Below are positions 1 through 11,342 of a DNA stretch of 64,000 bases, piece by piece (position 1 is the stretch's first letter; each line of letters begins with the position of its first letter). This DNA is from Symsagittifera roscoffensis (taxonomy: Eukaryota > Xenacoelomorpha > Acoela > Convolutidae): the NCBI RefSeq assembly GCF_963678635.1, contig NC_087068.1:1490001-1554000 (forward strand), in the 5' to 3' direction. The notes beneath the pieces were generated by a model. It saw only the letters and a program-made list of their open reading frames with translations. It was not told the DNA's origin and searched no databases. The translations under genes were made by a program, and so were the position numbers.

Positions 1-1379
1 ATATCATAAATATATCATTATTAATATCATTTTTTATTGAAAAAATACGTTTAGGAAATTTCCTAATTTTTTTATGGATCAAAGCTAAACGAATGCGTAT
101 GCAATTCAGATGCACTAGCAAAACTTCTCGCCATGTATACATTTAATCTACCGTTATGGTAATGGTTTAATATGTTCCACTAGTACTTGCAGGAACTTTC
201 TTAAGCGAAATTACTTCTGCGGCTTTATATTGTCCCTGACCGATTTCCTATGGTTTACTCACTTATGATTGCGGTTCATAACCAAATTGGATTTTAAAAA
301 TTTTGGTTTAAAAAAATAGAAAAATTATCTAAATCAAGGGGTATGAATTTATCTTCTTCAAACATCTAAAAACAACTGTACTTGAATGAAAAAAAAAACT
401 GCTGGTGTAAACGCTTCTGTGAAGTATTTTCTGGTTTCTGTGTCTATAAAGTTCCCCAGGTTACTACTTTATGGTCATTTACGCCTGAATTTTGTAATTC
501 ACTTTAAAAACTACTTGAGTCTAAAGAAACCAAATTTACAAAAATAATAATAACTTTTGAAAAATTGCGATTTCGCAATCATTCCAAAATTCAAGTTAAT
601 GAGAAATCCTAATTTACAAGTTATTTTTACACTAAAAGGTCAATACAACAATAAGTGTTTTTATTTTTCCTTTCGCAACTTTTTCTAATTACTTGAAAAA
701 AGCACTATACCACTATTCATAAAATTTCCAATTTCCCAAAAAGAGAAAATAATTAGACAGCCAAAATAATACAACAGACAAGCAAAATTAAGGGGCAAAC
801 AGGCTCAATTGAAAGTTTTCTTTCATCAATTGAGCTTGTTTGCCACCCAAAATTTTAACAAAGAGAATTGCTCAAGCTTCATTTTTCAACAAGTTTCGAA
901 CTTTTCAAACAAGAGCGAAAATAATAAAAGAGTCATACGTTGCACGTTTTTTGGTCACAAAACCGATTTGATTGTTCATTGAAAATGGTTTACATTGAAA
1001 ATGGTTCGTTACAACTTTGCTGGGAGAAACCAAATGATTGGAGCTATTAAATTTGAGGCAACTTTTGAAGAAGTTTCGCAACTTTTTCGATGCAAAAAAT
1101 AAAGTTGAAAAAATTCGGAAAAAAAACAATTCTAACTGACACTGTTCTGACCGACCAGAGAAAGCCACAGATCATGAAAAAAAGACAACTTGTTAGATAT
1201 TTTGGCTCGGACCCAATTTTGACTGCAGCCGGAAGCGGAATTTCAGTCAAAAACGGCTGCCCGGATTTTGCAAAAATATGGTTTTCGATATTTTAGGCCC
1301 CTAAAAACCAAATAATCTAAACGAAAAAATAGGGAAAATAGCCACCAGAACTTCGCGCTGGAATAGACAATAGAAGGAG
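1..1379. other. AT-rich stretch without recognisable gene
   Basis: Strongly A/T-rich DNA with only short open frames on both strands, none resembling a protein I know. Apart from the hairpin at 794-844 I see no repeat, RNA gene or splice pattern that would support a gene. If the sorting-nexin gene at 10.8-11.1 kb has distant downstream exons they would lie on the minus strand here or beyond the left edge. I looked for a PX-domain-like exon and found none. Confidence 0.5.
794..844. repeat. 51-bp near-perfect hairpin
   Basis: The arms at 794-812 and 826-844 are reverse complements over 19 positions with one mismatch (GGCAAACA...TCAATTGA against TCAATTGA...TGTTTGCC). A shorter inner stem GAAAG/CTTTC closes a small loop. 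It could be a relic of a palindromic foldback transposon or a small-RNA precursor. Nothing else in the surroundings decides between these. Confidence 0.6.
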
Positions 1380-1624
1380 GATCTTTACAGATATGAAAGT
1401 CGATTCTGCCTATATAACAATGATGGAACGCAATAAGCATAGATCGCTGAAAAAAAAAACTATGGCATGCGCTGTTATCACTGGAAATTTTCGAATGAAT
1501 TTTGTCTTAATTGAAGGAAAATTGAAATAGTGCCATTTAAGCACCAGTACCCCAAAATTTGTAAGTTTCAACAAAACAACTTGCCTCCCCCATACTGCCT
1601 GACCCAGTAAACGATACTTGCAAC

Positions 1625-1712
1625 GAAAACGATTTGAATTTTTCCCTGGCCTTCTGGTTCACCGGATTTATCTCCTATTGAGCATGCGTGGGACCAGCTG
1701 AAAATAACATAG
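1625..1712 (+). pseudogene. Tc1/mariner-type transposase fragment
   Basis: One frame (1644-1712) reads SGSPDLSPIEHAWDQLK and then stops at TAG. SPDLSPIE..W is the hallmark around the third catalytic acidic residue of Tc1/mariner DDE transposases. The preceding residues NENDLNF (1625-1642) are in a neighbouring frame, so at least one single-base shift separates them. The rest of the transposase is not readable, although weakly similar text may extend upstream to about 1395. I saw no flanking terminal inverted repeats. This is a dead copy. Confidence 0.7.
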
Positions 1713-2199
1713 CCAACAGACAGTTGGAAAAGGGTCAATTAAAGCATGTTGAAAGAAAAAATCAACTTTCAAATTTCAAAGAAAAAAATAGATGCCATCA
1801 TAAATCTTTGAATTTCTAGAACAAATTATGACTAGCAGTTTTTTGAAAACACGATTTTGAAAAACCGATTTCAATAAGTCAAAGTTTTATTTCGCTAGGA
1901 AATCTGAAAATTGAAATTCACTTTCGAAATCCGAAGTCGATCACGTTTTTTGTGACCTTTACATTTTTGATGTTCGATAGTGGAGTTATCCTTCTTTTTT
2001 AACAAAGGAAATGAACTCAACTTACAAAGAAATCAAAAATCAAATCTCGAAGAACTATATCGGAGCCTGAACAAATTTTAAGACTTTTCCTGAATAAAAA
2101 TCATCACAAACTATACAAAAGTCTGAACTACGTTCACCGACTCGTAAAAACTCGACCAATTCTATAAAATATTGAGCTAAAATCGGCACTCCAATATTC
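1713..2199. other. No feature seen
   Basis: AT-rich DNA without a credible frame, repeat or RNA gene. It may be the decayed flank of the transposase fragment just upstream. Confidence 0.4.
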
Positions 2200-2859
2200 A
2201 TGGCTGAAATTCCCGCAAAGTTCGATAACACTTACATTGATTCAATGCAGTCGAACTTATGGTTGCACATTGCAATCGTTCATTTCGACATCCTACCCGC
2301 TATTAGTAATCAAAAAACCAAAACGTAAGTTATTTATAAATTATTTTTAAAATATGTTTGCTTGCATTTAATGTTGTCCCTTAGTGTATTTGTGAAATGG
2401 GCGAGGATTCACAAAATCGCGTTTTAAAAACACCATGTATGTCAAGCACATCCCAATTCATAGAAAACTCAGTAAATTGCGGGAATTTTACAAAGAAATC
2501 AGATCATCTATCATCTTTGGAAAAAAACAGCGGCATTCAAATAAACGGACGGAGATGGCAGCTTCTCGGCTTATCTTGCAAAAAGGGAGAAGTTGTTACC
2601 CTGCAAAAGCCTGAACCGGCTATCTCCGCAAACATGCCGTCGCTAAATGAATCTAGAGCGCTTTGTGACTTTAAGTTTATCCACCTCATTCGCCTATAAT
2701 GATCAGCATGACAATTCGTTTGAAGTTCGGTTCAAAAATGAAGATGAGACATCTGATATTTCGCTGAGTACCTATCCAAACAAACCTGACATTACCTCTC
2801 ATGAAGCAACAAGCATGACAGTTCCTAAACGACAGTTCAGACGAAGAATGCAGAATTGA
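2200..2859 (+). other. Unrecognised open frames, possible decayed gene
   Basis: An ATG at 2200 opens 41 codons, then a GTAAGT donor-like site at 2325. An acceptor-like CCCTTAG ends at 2384, giving a 60-bp intron of the size usual in small nematode introns. The spliced frame stops after about 14 more codons. Two further frames, 2397-2699 (100 codons from ATG) and 2647-2859 (70 codons from ATG), overlap in different registers. They could be one coding region broken by a one-base shift. I do not recognise any of these residues. This may be a real small gene, a pseudogene or chance. Confidence 0.2.
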
Positions 2860-3454
2860 GGTCATCGTCTGTCCAGTGCTCGTGGCTGGCTGAATGCTTT
2901 GCCATCTCGAGCACTTTTCTTACTAATCGATGACGAAGAATCCAGAATTCTCGTGACAATACAGGTCTTGTGACAAAAAGAGAGTTCTTGTGGCAATACA
3001 GTTGATGCCCTCCAACCGTGACCGAAGTGGGATTCGAACGCATGACCCTGATGGCGTTCCTCTGGTCCCAAGGATCAACGGCATATTCTTGGCATGTGAC
3101 TTCATGTGTGTCAACAGACTTGCAGGCTGAAACTGAAGGAATTTGCGAGAAATGAAGGACCGTCCGTAGCTGACTCTGCCGAGGACAGAAAGCGTACCAA
3201 ATACGCAGCATTGGATGGGTCACATATTATCCAACTGTTGGAGTTGAAGCAAGTGGGGCATGGGCACAGGCACACTTCTTTGTACACGAATAACTCAGCA
3301 TAACCGATGCGATTTCAAAGGAAAGGAAGTGAAACATATCTACGAAAAACTGGCCGTTAACTCTGAAGACCCGTTGCCGTTGAAAGTAATTTGAACGCTG
3401 AGCAAAGTATTTCACTCGTTTTCCATTAGAAAAACATTAGGCATTCCCTGATTC
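2860..3454. other. No gene recognised
   Basis: The minus strand has an open frame of 128 codons (2837-3223) that resembles no family I know and is probably chance. A stretch near 3006-3060 looks superficially like the 3' half of a tRNA on the minus strand but does not fold (see rejected items). Confidence 0.4.
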
Positions 3455-5322
3455 CATCAGATGCTTCTCAGACGGTTTTTACTTGTTTTTATTTCAGATA
3501 CTTGTTTTTATCATTTTTGAAATAAATCCGTTCTCTGCATTTGATTTGAATTAGAAATGAAGCTTAATTGCCTCATCAAGAAAAACAGATTGAATCTATG
3601 CAATTATTAAGCATTTGACAGATGTGAATTATATTCCACCATCCTTGTAAATCCGCCGATGAAATAGTCAACTTTATTATCATATATTAGTGTGGGGCAA
3701 AAAAATTTGGCATTGCCTTGCACGAAAACTTCCTATCGGTTCATGTGCGAGAGAATAGTAGCGTTGCACGCACACACTTTTTGCATAAGACTAGATTTTC
3801 AATTTTATCTTTTACATTCGAAAGTTGACTCTAGAGGTCAGCATCGACAAACCAATCATTGCACCGTAGTCTAATCCCACACGAAATTTCCGTTTTGAGA
3901 TCTGCCCTCAGTTAACAATAGCCCGGAAACCTATCAGCGCGTTGACAAGTGTAATGACTCACTGAGTCTGTTCGCTCGCTTGAACAACCTCAACTTGCAC
4001 TTCGCCTGTTACGCAGTTGCACAACTCATCCCAAAATTAATTTCAGCGTACGTACTCTCGACTTCGCCTCTGTCGGCTTCCTCGTCATCTTTTAAGCAGC
4101 CAGAGCCCTGGCTCTAACTTTTGGGGTGCTGGCTCTGATTTTTTTGATCGTCGAAGCTTGCAAACTTCTATACCAGCTTCCAAAGGCGGCTTACGTCCTC
4201 ATATCGCCTCCAAGAAAGCCGACCAGATAAGGACCGTCTTCGAGTGATTGACCCGACGCGCTGTATATACAGCCGCAAATGGCACTACCCTACCTACCCA
4301 TACAGGGGTGCGCGAAAAACATCCTCTATCCTGGTTTTTAGTTTCGGATCTTTCTCAGTCGATCGGGTCGCTCCGTATATTAATTTTAATCCTTCTCCTC
4401 CGTACCCAAATTAACCCTAACCCTGGTGCCTGTACTTGCTCTCAATGCAAACAAAAAACTTTATTGGATCCACTAGAGCCACTTATTTTAATGGATCCAC
4501 ATTAGATAAAGCGGTCTTAAACAGCTCAATGAAGATTTTTACAGCCCCTCTTATACTGAATCTTATACACTGCCCCCTCCTGTGACAAACAATACTAACT
4601 TAACTGTCCAGCCCGAACAAAACCCCCTCCAACTAACTCCCATCTAATGATCACACCTCCCTTTGTAACCAATCAAATTCCAAATTTGCTTCAAGACTCA
4701 AACCTTCCTACTGCAACAAACCCCCCAATTAACCAAGCAAACCCCTTCTGTTCCAAGTTTCTGAACATTCTACAATTACATCCCAGGGAAAGCACCCAAA
4801 ATTGCAGCCTCATAGTGTCAAGTGGTACCTCTTCCGAAACTAAACCAAGATCCTAAATGTTCAGACTCATATCGCCCTGTGTCGATTTTAAGCCGAGCAG
4901 TCATACTTAGAACCCTTGATCCTGCCAACCCCAACCAAATTTCTACCCAAAGCCGATCATCAATAAGGCTTTCGCCCGATGCAGTCCACCGCCACAGCAC
5001 TTTCTACTGTTGAAGTTTTATCAGTGATGGTTTTAATCAACAAAGGCCCCCATAATAAGTCAGTCCTCGCCACACTTGATTTATCAAAAACTTTTGACAT
5101 GTTCAGCCTTTGCACCCTCCTGGACCTCCTTTATGGCATCATCGTAGCCGAAAGCCTAACCAAGTTGTCAAACAACCTTAGTGGGCGTCAATCAAAAACT
5201 ATGTTCACGGACGTTCTGTCACTATCAAGGATTGCTCGTAGAGGCGTCCCAAGGCTCAATCTTATCCCCGAAACTTTTTAATTGTTATGTCCATGACGCT
5301 CTTCTATCGCCCCCCTATCGTC
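3455..5322 (+). mobile_element. LINE (CR1/jockey-type) fragment, unit 1
   Basis: First of three head-to-tail related units. It begins with the CCATCAGATG..CTCAGACGG block that also starts units 2 and 3. An untranslated leader follows (about 3690-4230), then a short frame containing INPNPGACTCSQC (4248-4505). That resembles the HPNPGP motif near the start of the endonuclease-RT protein of CR1-like LINEs. A deletion removes the endonuclease and early RT, and the copy resumes at 4846 with RT sequence. There are multiple stops and frameshifts, so it is inactive. Confidence 0.7.
4846..5310 (+). pseudogene. LINE reverse transcriptase fragment
   Basis: In broken frames this reads SYRPVSILSRAV (RT fingers, 'YRPVSL' type), then NKGPHNKSVLATLDLSKTFD (the block with the first catalytic Asp of CR1/jockey RTs), then LSGRQSKT, and ASQGSILSPKLFNCYVHD, the 'PQGSxLSPxLF' block. 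The FADD block is absent and the frame changes before it. Almost the same piece recurs at 8215-8690. Confidence 0.75.
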
Positions 5323-5989
5323 CATCAGATGGTTCTCAGACGGTTTTTACTTGTTTTTATTTCAGGTACTTGTTTTTATCATTTGTGAATTCGTTGTGAA
5401 TCCGCCGATGAAATGGTCTATTTTATTATCATATATTAGTGTGGGGCAAAAAAAGTTGACATTGCCTCGCGCGAAAACTTCCTATCGGTTCATGTGCGAG
5501 AGAATAGTAGCGTTGCACGCACAAACTTTTTTCATTATAGTAGATTTTCAATTTTATCTTTTACATTCTAAAGTTGACTCTAGAGGTCAGCATCGACAAA
5601 CCAATCATTGCACCTTAGTCTAATCCCACACGAAATTTTTGTTTTGAGATCTGCCCTCAGTTAACAATAGCCCGGAAATCTATCAGCGCGTTGACAAGTG
5701 TAATGACTCACTGAGTCTGTTGGCTCGCTTGAACATCCTCAACTTGCACTTCGCCTGCTACGCAGTTGCACAACTCATCCCAAAATTCATTTCAGCGTAC
5801 GTACTCTCGACTCCGCCTCTGTCGGCTTCCTCGTCATCTTTTAAGCAGCCAGTGCCCTGGCTCTAATTTTTGGGGTGCTGGCTCTGATTTTTTTGATCGT
5901 CGAAGCTTGCAAAATTCTATACCAGCTTCCAAAGGCGGCTTTCATCCTCATATCACCTCCAAGAAAGCCGACCAGATAAGGACCGTCTT

Positions 5990-6190
5990 CGAGTGATTGA
6001 CCCGACGCGCTGTATACACAGCCGCAAATGGCACTACCCTACCCACCCATAGAGGGGTGCTCGAAAAACATCCTCTTTCCAATCACGCGTCGGGTCGAGT
6101 GATTGACCCGACGCGCTGTATATACAGCAGCAAATGGCACTACTCCACCCACCCATACAGGGGTGCGCGAAAAACATCCTCTTTCCTGGT
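5990..6190 (+). repeat. Local tandem duplication inside LINE unit 2
   Basis: A block of about 95 bp beginning GTGATTGACCCGACGCGCTG occurs at about 5993 and again at about 6099. It includes the CACTAC..CACCCATA..GGGGTGC stretch. Units 1 and 3 have it once, so the duplication arose in this copy. Confidence 0.7.
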
Positions 6191-6252
6191 TTTTAGTTTC
6201 GGATCTTTCTCAGTCGATCGGGTCGCTCCGTATATTAATTTTAATTCTTCTC

Positions 6253-6538
6253 CTCCGTACCCACATTAACCCTTACCCTGGTCCCTGTACTTGCTCTCAA
6301 TGCAAACAAAAAACTTTATTGGATCCACTAGAGCCACTTGTTTTGTTGGATCCACTTTAGATAAAGCGGTCTTAAACAGCTCAATTAACCCTGGTCATTT
6401 AGCGGTCTTAACCCACATTAACCCTAACCCTGGTCCCTGTACTTGTTCTCAATGCACACAAAAAACTTTATTGGATCCACTAGAGCCACTTGTTTTGTTG
6501 GATCCACTTTAGATAAAGCGGTCTTAAACAGCTCAATG
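6253..6538 (+). repeat. Second local tandem duplication in LINE unit 2
   Basis: The segment at 6260-6385 (ACCCACATTAACCCT ... TAAACAGCTCAA) is repeated almost exactly at 6412-6538, separated by a short bridge. It duplicates the codons for the NPGP-CTCSQC motif. Confidence 0.75.
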
Positions 6539-7084
6539 AAGATTTTTACAGCGCCTCTTATACTGAATCTTATACACTGCCCCCTCCTGTGACAAACAAT
6601 ACTAACTTTACTGGCCAGCCCGTAACAAAACCCCCTCCAACTAACTCCCACCTAATGATCACAACTCCCTTTGTAACCAATCAAATTCCAAATTTGCGTC
6701 AAAACTCAAACCTTCCTACTGCAACAAACCCCCCAATTAACCAAGCAAACCCCTTCTGTTCCAAGTTCCTGAACATTTTACAATTACATCCCAGGGAAAG
6801 CACCCAAAATTGCAGCCTCATAGTATGAATACTAAATAAACATCGCGATTTTTTACAAAACAAAGTTAAACTTGAAAAATCGAACTCCCTCAGTGGGTCT
6901 AAAAATTACAAATATTAGACAGGACCGTACTCCATAAATTAAACATAGTAGAGGACGGAAATTAGGAGGCGCAGTGGGTACTAGTAAAGGACAGCAACCA
7001 AAATCTCTGAATCACAAATTTCTAAATCCCGCCCGCTCTAGCTGCCCCGAAGACTTCAAAGCATCCATTTCAGCTTTTTTCGAT

Positions 7085-7320
7085 TAAAACAGTATCGTCC
7101 TCGGTGACGCCATTCACCAGTATCCTCTTTGGTACTACAATATCCCCAAAGACCAACAGGGGGCGAGACGCGGAGCCAAAACTATTCAATCTAATTTCAC
7201 TCCACTAAACAACCATCATCAAATTAGGCTCCCATGCGAAAGCAGCACGTCAGCATCATCCCCAGATTTTTCACCGGCATCACCGCTGATTTTACTAAAT
7301 CTTAGATGTCAAACAATTTT
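7085..7320 (+). pseudogene. LINE endonuclease domain remnant
   Basis: Broken frames read LGDAIHQYPLWYY, then a stretch rich in DQQGARRGAK, then SSPDFSPASPL. These match the order GDFN-AHH-W ... (R)RG ... SxPD of apurinic-type LINE endonucleases. The key Asn-Ala-His residues are already altered. It lies between the N-terminal NPGP motif and the RT remnant, as expected for the family. Confidence 0.55.
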
Positions 7321-8214
7321 AAAGCTTGGCTCGAACCATCTCACGATTTTAATTACCTTTCCAATCAAAAAAAGATAAGCCGTTCACTCCCCGCAAAACT
7401 TTTAATATATTTTAAAAGGCAGACTGGAAAAGTTAGTCCTATGAAATTTAGATTTAAGCGAAGAAACCAATGCAGCACGTAGTGAACGCCGCAGAACAGA
7501 CCTGTCGTGACACGATACTTGCTGCAGCACTTCACCTGCAGGCCGGAATCGTTTCCTTAGTCCTATCCTCAATGAAAAAACTTGCTCAACAAAGTTATCA
7601 AATCAGAATTCTCAACCCATCCGACCCTCTTTAAGATGTTTCAAACAAAGACATGGCCAAAACTTCTAAAGACAAAGAAAAAAAATCACGAGCATTCCTC
7701 CGATTTTTTAATCACAAAACGTCATCCAGTAATTCTGGAAAATAGTCCGGTCCTTGAATGGCAGCAAGTTTTCGACAGGAAGCCACCCTATCAATTTAAA
7801 TGATAGAAAACAATCTCGACCGGTTGAAATTGCAGAAGTTGAACGTGAATTACACTAAATTGAAAACACACAAGTGATAAAGGTCGTAGAGCAACTAAGA
7901 GAGAAGCTATTAAACTTAGCCTCGAAGGCTCACTGCGTTTTACCCTCCTAGAAAAAGAATATCAAAGCGAAAAAGCCCTTAAAAGCATTAAGACCTGACA
8001 GTCTATAAACAACCACCTTGAACATATCGGACCAATAGTAATAGCTTTTTAACAAACATTTTTCATCATTCTCACTCTCTGAAGAAAATTCCGCAAATTC
8101 GGAAAATATCTCGAGTGGTACCTCTTCCGAAACTAAACCAAGATCCTAAATGTTCTTACTGAACAGAAATCCTCAAATTTCGAGAAAAAAATCTTTAGTG
8201 GTACCCCTTCCGAA

Positions 8215-8690
8215 ACCAAACAAAGATCTCAAAAGTTCAGACTCATATCGCCCTGTGTCGATTTTAAGCCGAGCAGTCATACTTAGAACCCTTGATCCTG
8301 CCAACCCCAACCAAATTTCTACCCAAAGCCGATCATCAATAAGGCTTTCGCCCGATGCAGTCCACCACCACGGCACTTTCTGCTGTTGAAGTTTTATCAG
8401 TGATGGTTTTAATCAACAACGGCCCCCATAATAAGTCAGTCCTCGCCACACTTGATTTATCAAAAACTTTTGACATATTCAGCCTTTGCACCCTCCTGGA
8501 CCTCCTTTATCGCATCATCGTAGCCGAAAGCCTAACCAAGTTGTCAGACAACCTTAGTGGGCGTCAATCAAAAACTATGTTCACGGACGTTCTGTCACTA
8601 TCAAGGATTGCTCGTAGAGGCGTCCCAAGGCTCAATCTTATCCCCGAAACTTTTTAATTGTTATGTCCATGACGCTCTTCTATCGCCCCC
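8215..8690 (+). pseudogene. LINE reverse transcriptase fragment (second copy)
   Basis: Nearly identical in sequence to 4860-5310 (RPVSILSRAV, SVLATLDLSKTFD, LSGRQSKT, SQGSILSPKLF). It is preceded by a small local duplication of the GGTACC..CTTCCGAAAC block at about 8115 and 8200. The same frame break before the FADD block is shared with unit 1, so one fragment was copied from the other after decay. Confidence 0.75.
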
Positions 8691-8699
8691 CTATCGTCC

Positions 8700-9390
8700 A
8701 TCAGATGGTTCTCAGACGGTTTTTACTTGTTTTTATTTCAGGTACTTGTTTTTATCATTTGTGAATTCGTTGTGAATCCGCCGATGAAATGGTCTATTTT
8801 ATTATCATATATTAGTGTGGGGCAAAAAAAGTTGACATTGCCTCGCGCGAAAACTTCCTATCGGTTCATGTGCGAGAGAATAGTAGCGTTGCACGCACAA
8901 ACTTTTTTCATTATAGTAGATTTTCAATTTTATCTTTTACATTCTAAAGTTGACTCTAGAGGTCAGCATCGACAAACCAATCATTGCACCTTAGTCTAAT
9001 CCCACACGAAATTTCTGTTTTGAGATCTGCCCTCAGTTAACAATTGCCCGGAAATCTATCAGCGCGTTGACAAGTGTAATGACTCACTGAGTCTGTTGGC
9101 TCGCTTGAACATCCTCAACTTGCACTTCGCCTGCTACGCAGTTGCACAACTCATCCAAAAATTCATTTCAGCGTACGTACTCTCGACTCCGCCTCTGTCG
9201 GCTTCCTCGTCATCTTTTAAGCAGCCAGTGCCCTGGCTCTAATTTTTGGGGTGCTGGCTCTGATTTTTTTGATCGAAGCTTGCAAAATTCTATACCAGCT
9301 TCCAAAGGCGGCTTTCGTCCTCATATCACCTCCAAGAAAGCCGACCAGATAAGGACCGTCTTCGAGTGATTGACCCGACGCGCTGTATAA
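8700..9390 (+). mobile_element. LINE leader fragment, unit 3
   Basis: Repeats the leader of units 1 and 2 (CCATCAGATGG... through the GTGATTGACCCGACGCGCTG block) and then breaks at about 9390. Differences from unit 2 are few, so the copies are recent relative to one another. The break joins this leader directly to a 3' RT fragment, which indicates a large internal deletion. Confidence 0.7.
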
Positions 9391-9399
9391 AATTGACCC

Positions 9400-10218
9400 G
9401 ACCCAAAATTTCGCAGAACATTGCAAGCGAACATCCGCAAAAGGCGCGCTCATGATATCGATCCTTAAGGCTTTATCAGGGAATTCATGGGGCCAGTCCA
9501 AATAACTTTCATGGTTGATTTTAAAGCTTTGGTACGAACAATTTTAGACCATTTGAGCTCTGTCTGGTCACACCCTGCCAGTGACTAATTCGAACGAATT
9601 GCATGCAGTTCAAAATGCTGCTCTCTGGAGAAAGTGAATTTTCAAATGTGGACCACCATCATCATCTGCTGGCGTCGCAGTTCGCCCTCAAAACTTTTGT
9701 TCCATCAAATCCGCTACTTTTTTTATCATCACCATCCTAAATCACCAGGGAACAATCACCCTTCGTTGCTTAACTTATACGCCCCTGAAAATGACACTAT
9801 CCTTTCCGAAACTAATACCCTTACGCTTTTCAGAAAACTTTTGAACGTAGTTCTTTCAACTGTAACAATTTTACATTGCTTCAAAAGCAAATACACACTC
9901 AGAGAGTTAGACAGGCCATCTCTCAGATACACCACGCCCAAATGTTCTGCCCTTTAGACCACCTGAAATATCCCCCGACAAAGAATACCGCCTAGTTCCA
10001 CCAGGAGAACCCTTTCACAGTTGGGATCTGGGTATAGTCCCTTCCTGAATACGTACCTCAACCGAATCGACCCCAACGTACCCCCAAACTGCCTATACTG
10101 TCCTTCCACACATACCACTCTTTATCTTACTAACTGTTCTCGGAACACCAATTTTTTAACCCCAATAGACTTGTGGCTTCGTCCGACTGAAGTTGCGACG
10201 TTTCTGGGCTGGGTTTGA
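9400..10218 (+). pseudogene. LINE RT C-terminal domain remnant
   Basis: Broken frames read FKALVRTILDHLSSVWSH and, nearby, LHAVQNAAL, the block typical of the thumb/C-terminal region of CR1/jockey RTs ('VRP.LDY.S.VW ... LQ.VQ.AAL'). The last frame (10021-10218) has NSYL-like NTYLNRIDPNVPPNCLYC and ends LWLRPTEVATFLGW, matching the 'LRPVEVA.FLGL' tail of these elements. It is the 3' end of the same LINE family as the three units upstream. Confidence 0.75.
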
Positions 10219-10830
10219 GCATGCCGGACGCACCGTCTCGGGGCTAAAAACAACAACTAGATAACTTGCCACTCTTGCTCCTTCGACCTACCTCCTTTGA
10301 AGCGACCTACCCTCTTTCAATGCCTTCCCTTCAAAGGTCTCTTTCTATAGTCTCAACGTCATTATTGTTAACTTTGTTTTAAAATATTTATACGGTTTCT
10401 GATTTGATTGCTTTTTTTATGGATCAAGAACTTTCTTTTTCCACCTAGAAAAAGGGGAGGACGAGAAAACTGAAGTCCCGGCTATGAAAACACAAGACGA
10501 TCACGCTGAAAACCGCCAAGAGCTAGATAGGGATTAAGATGAGAATCAATCTGCATGAAAGGAGGAGGAACAGGCGCCCATCGTCAGTAAACAAGAACCT
10601 CAATAGGACAGCGAAAAAATGAGAACAGGCTATAGAAAGTTCTTTAAAAAGATAACTTAGAATTGTAAGAAGCTTGATAAGGTTAACAACTGAATGCACT
10701 CACTGAGCTTACATTCGAGCTAATTTTCTTTAAAAAAAAAAAAAAAATGTTGGCCGAAAAAATTAGCTGTAACTTCTAAACCTCTTGATGGATATGCAGT
10801 GCATATTTGAAAATGAGGACAGATTTAATA
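10219..10830. other. LINE 3' flank and presumed first intron of the PDZ gene
   Basis: No coding sequence was recognised. On the minus strand this is the stretch immediately after the GTAGTA donor of the sorting-nexin exon, so part of it is probably intron. A run of about 15 A at 10733-10747 could be the poly-A remnant of an insertion. No PX-domain exon was found. Confidence 0.45.
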
Positions 10831-10834
10831 CTAC

Positions 10835-11148
10835 CTGATTAGAGTCAGTTCGAGTTTAGGTCCCCCTCCCTTGATCAATTCTACAACATGACGATGCTCT
10901 GCGCCCTGGACATCAACCCCGTTTACAGCGATTATCCGATCACCCTTCTTCACTCCGGCTAAGTCTGCGGCACCATTTTGCATGACCATACTGACATGTT
11001 GCAAAGGGGGATAGAGGACTCCATTGATTGACTTCAGTTGACCTCCGGCGCTCACTTGACCTCGAACATTGAATCCGAACCCTGCGTCTCCTTTTTCAAT
11101 AACAACATCACGTGGTCCACTTTCAACTTGCGGTAGAAACTCGGCCAT
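10835..11148 (-). CDS. snx-27: Sorting nexin-27-type protein, first exon (PDZ domain)
   Basis: The exon starts at ATG 11148 and encodes 104 residues plus a split codon before a GTAGTATT donor at 10834. Residues 10-104 form a class-I PDZ domain with carboxylate-binding loop GFGFNVRG. The long [14 protein letters not shown] hairpin is characteristic of SNX27, where it contacts VPS26 of retromer. [24 protein letters not shown] completes the fold. SNX27 recycles cargo with PDZ-binding C-termini from endosomes to the plasma membrane. The PX and FERM-like parts are not visible in the 10.8 kb downstream, which is packed with LINE fragments. The gene may have a very long intron or be truncated. It lies 194 bp after the TRIAP1-like gene, same strand. 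Confidence 0.85.
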
Positions 11149-11342
11149 TTATGCTCATTAGAAAATCTGGAAAATTATATATTTGTCGACAGGATACCAG
11201 GATGTTTTATGGAGTATTTCATTCCGCTATTCTTGTCACTAACAAAACAATCAAATGAAAAGTCAAAATTACAAGTGTTTGTTTTGTAATCCAAATACCT
11301 TACTTTCAGGAAAGTTTATTAGATAACCAAAAAGTAGAAGAG
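11149..11342 (-). promoter_or_regulatory. Intercistronic region with poly-A signal and trans-splice-acceptor-like site
   Basis: Read on the minus strand, an AATAAA hexamer (11320-11315) follows the TRIAP1-like stop. About 150 bp later, ATAATTTTCCAG ends at 11167, 19 bases before the ATG of the PDZ exon. A poly-A signal followed by a 3' splice site without an upstream donor is the layout between genes of trans-spliced operons. Nematodes would be the usual case. A separate promoter cannot be excluded. Confidence 0.5.

Larger units (their letters stand above)
5323..8699 (+). mobile_element. LINE (CR1/jockey-type), unit 2, longest copy
   Basis: Same leader as unit 1 (5323-5990), the NPGP-type N-terminal frame (6103-6360 and again near 6412), an endonuclease remnant near 7085-7320 and an RT remnant at 8215-8690. 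This is the most complete copy in the window, but it is full of stops and shifts. The region 6831-8110 is missing from unit 1 and shows what the deletion there removed. The copy runs directly into unit 3. Confidence 0.7.

Noticed and set aside
3006-3060. tRNA gene on the minus strand (GTTCGAATCCCAC text)
   Set aside because: The bases flanking the TTCGAAT loop do not form a T-stem, and no acceptor stem or anticodon arm can be folded around it.
6253-6300. 2A-type ribosome-skipping peptide (NPNPGP)
   Set aside because: The skipping motif needs D-x-E-x-N-P-G-P. Here it is H-x-N-P-x-P-G-P, which fits the N-terminal motif of CR1-like LINE proteins.
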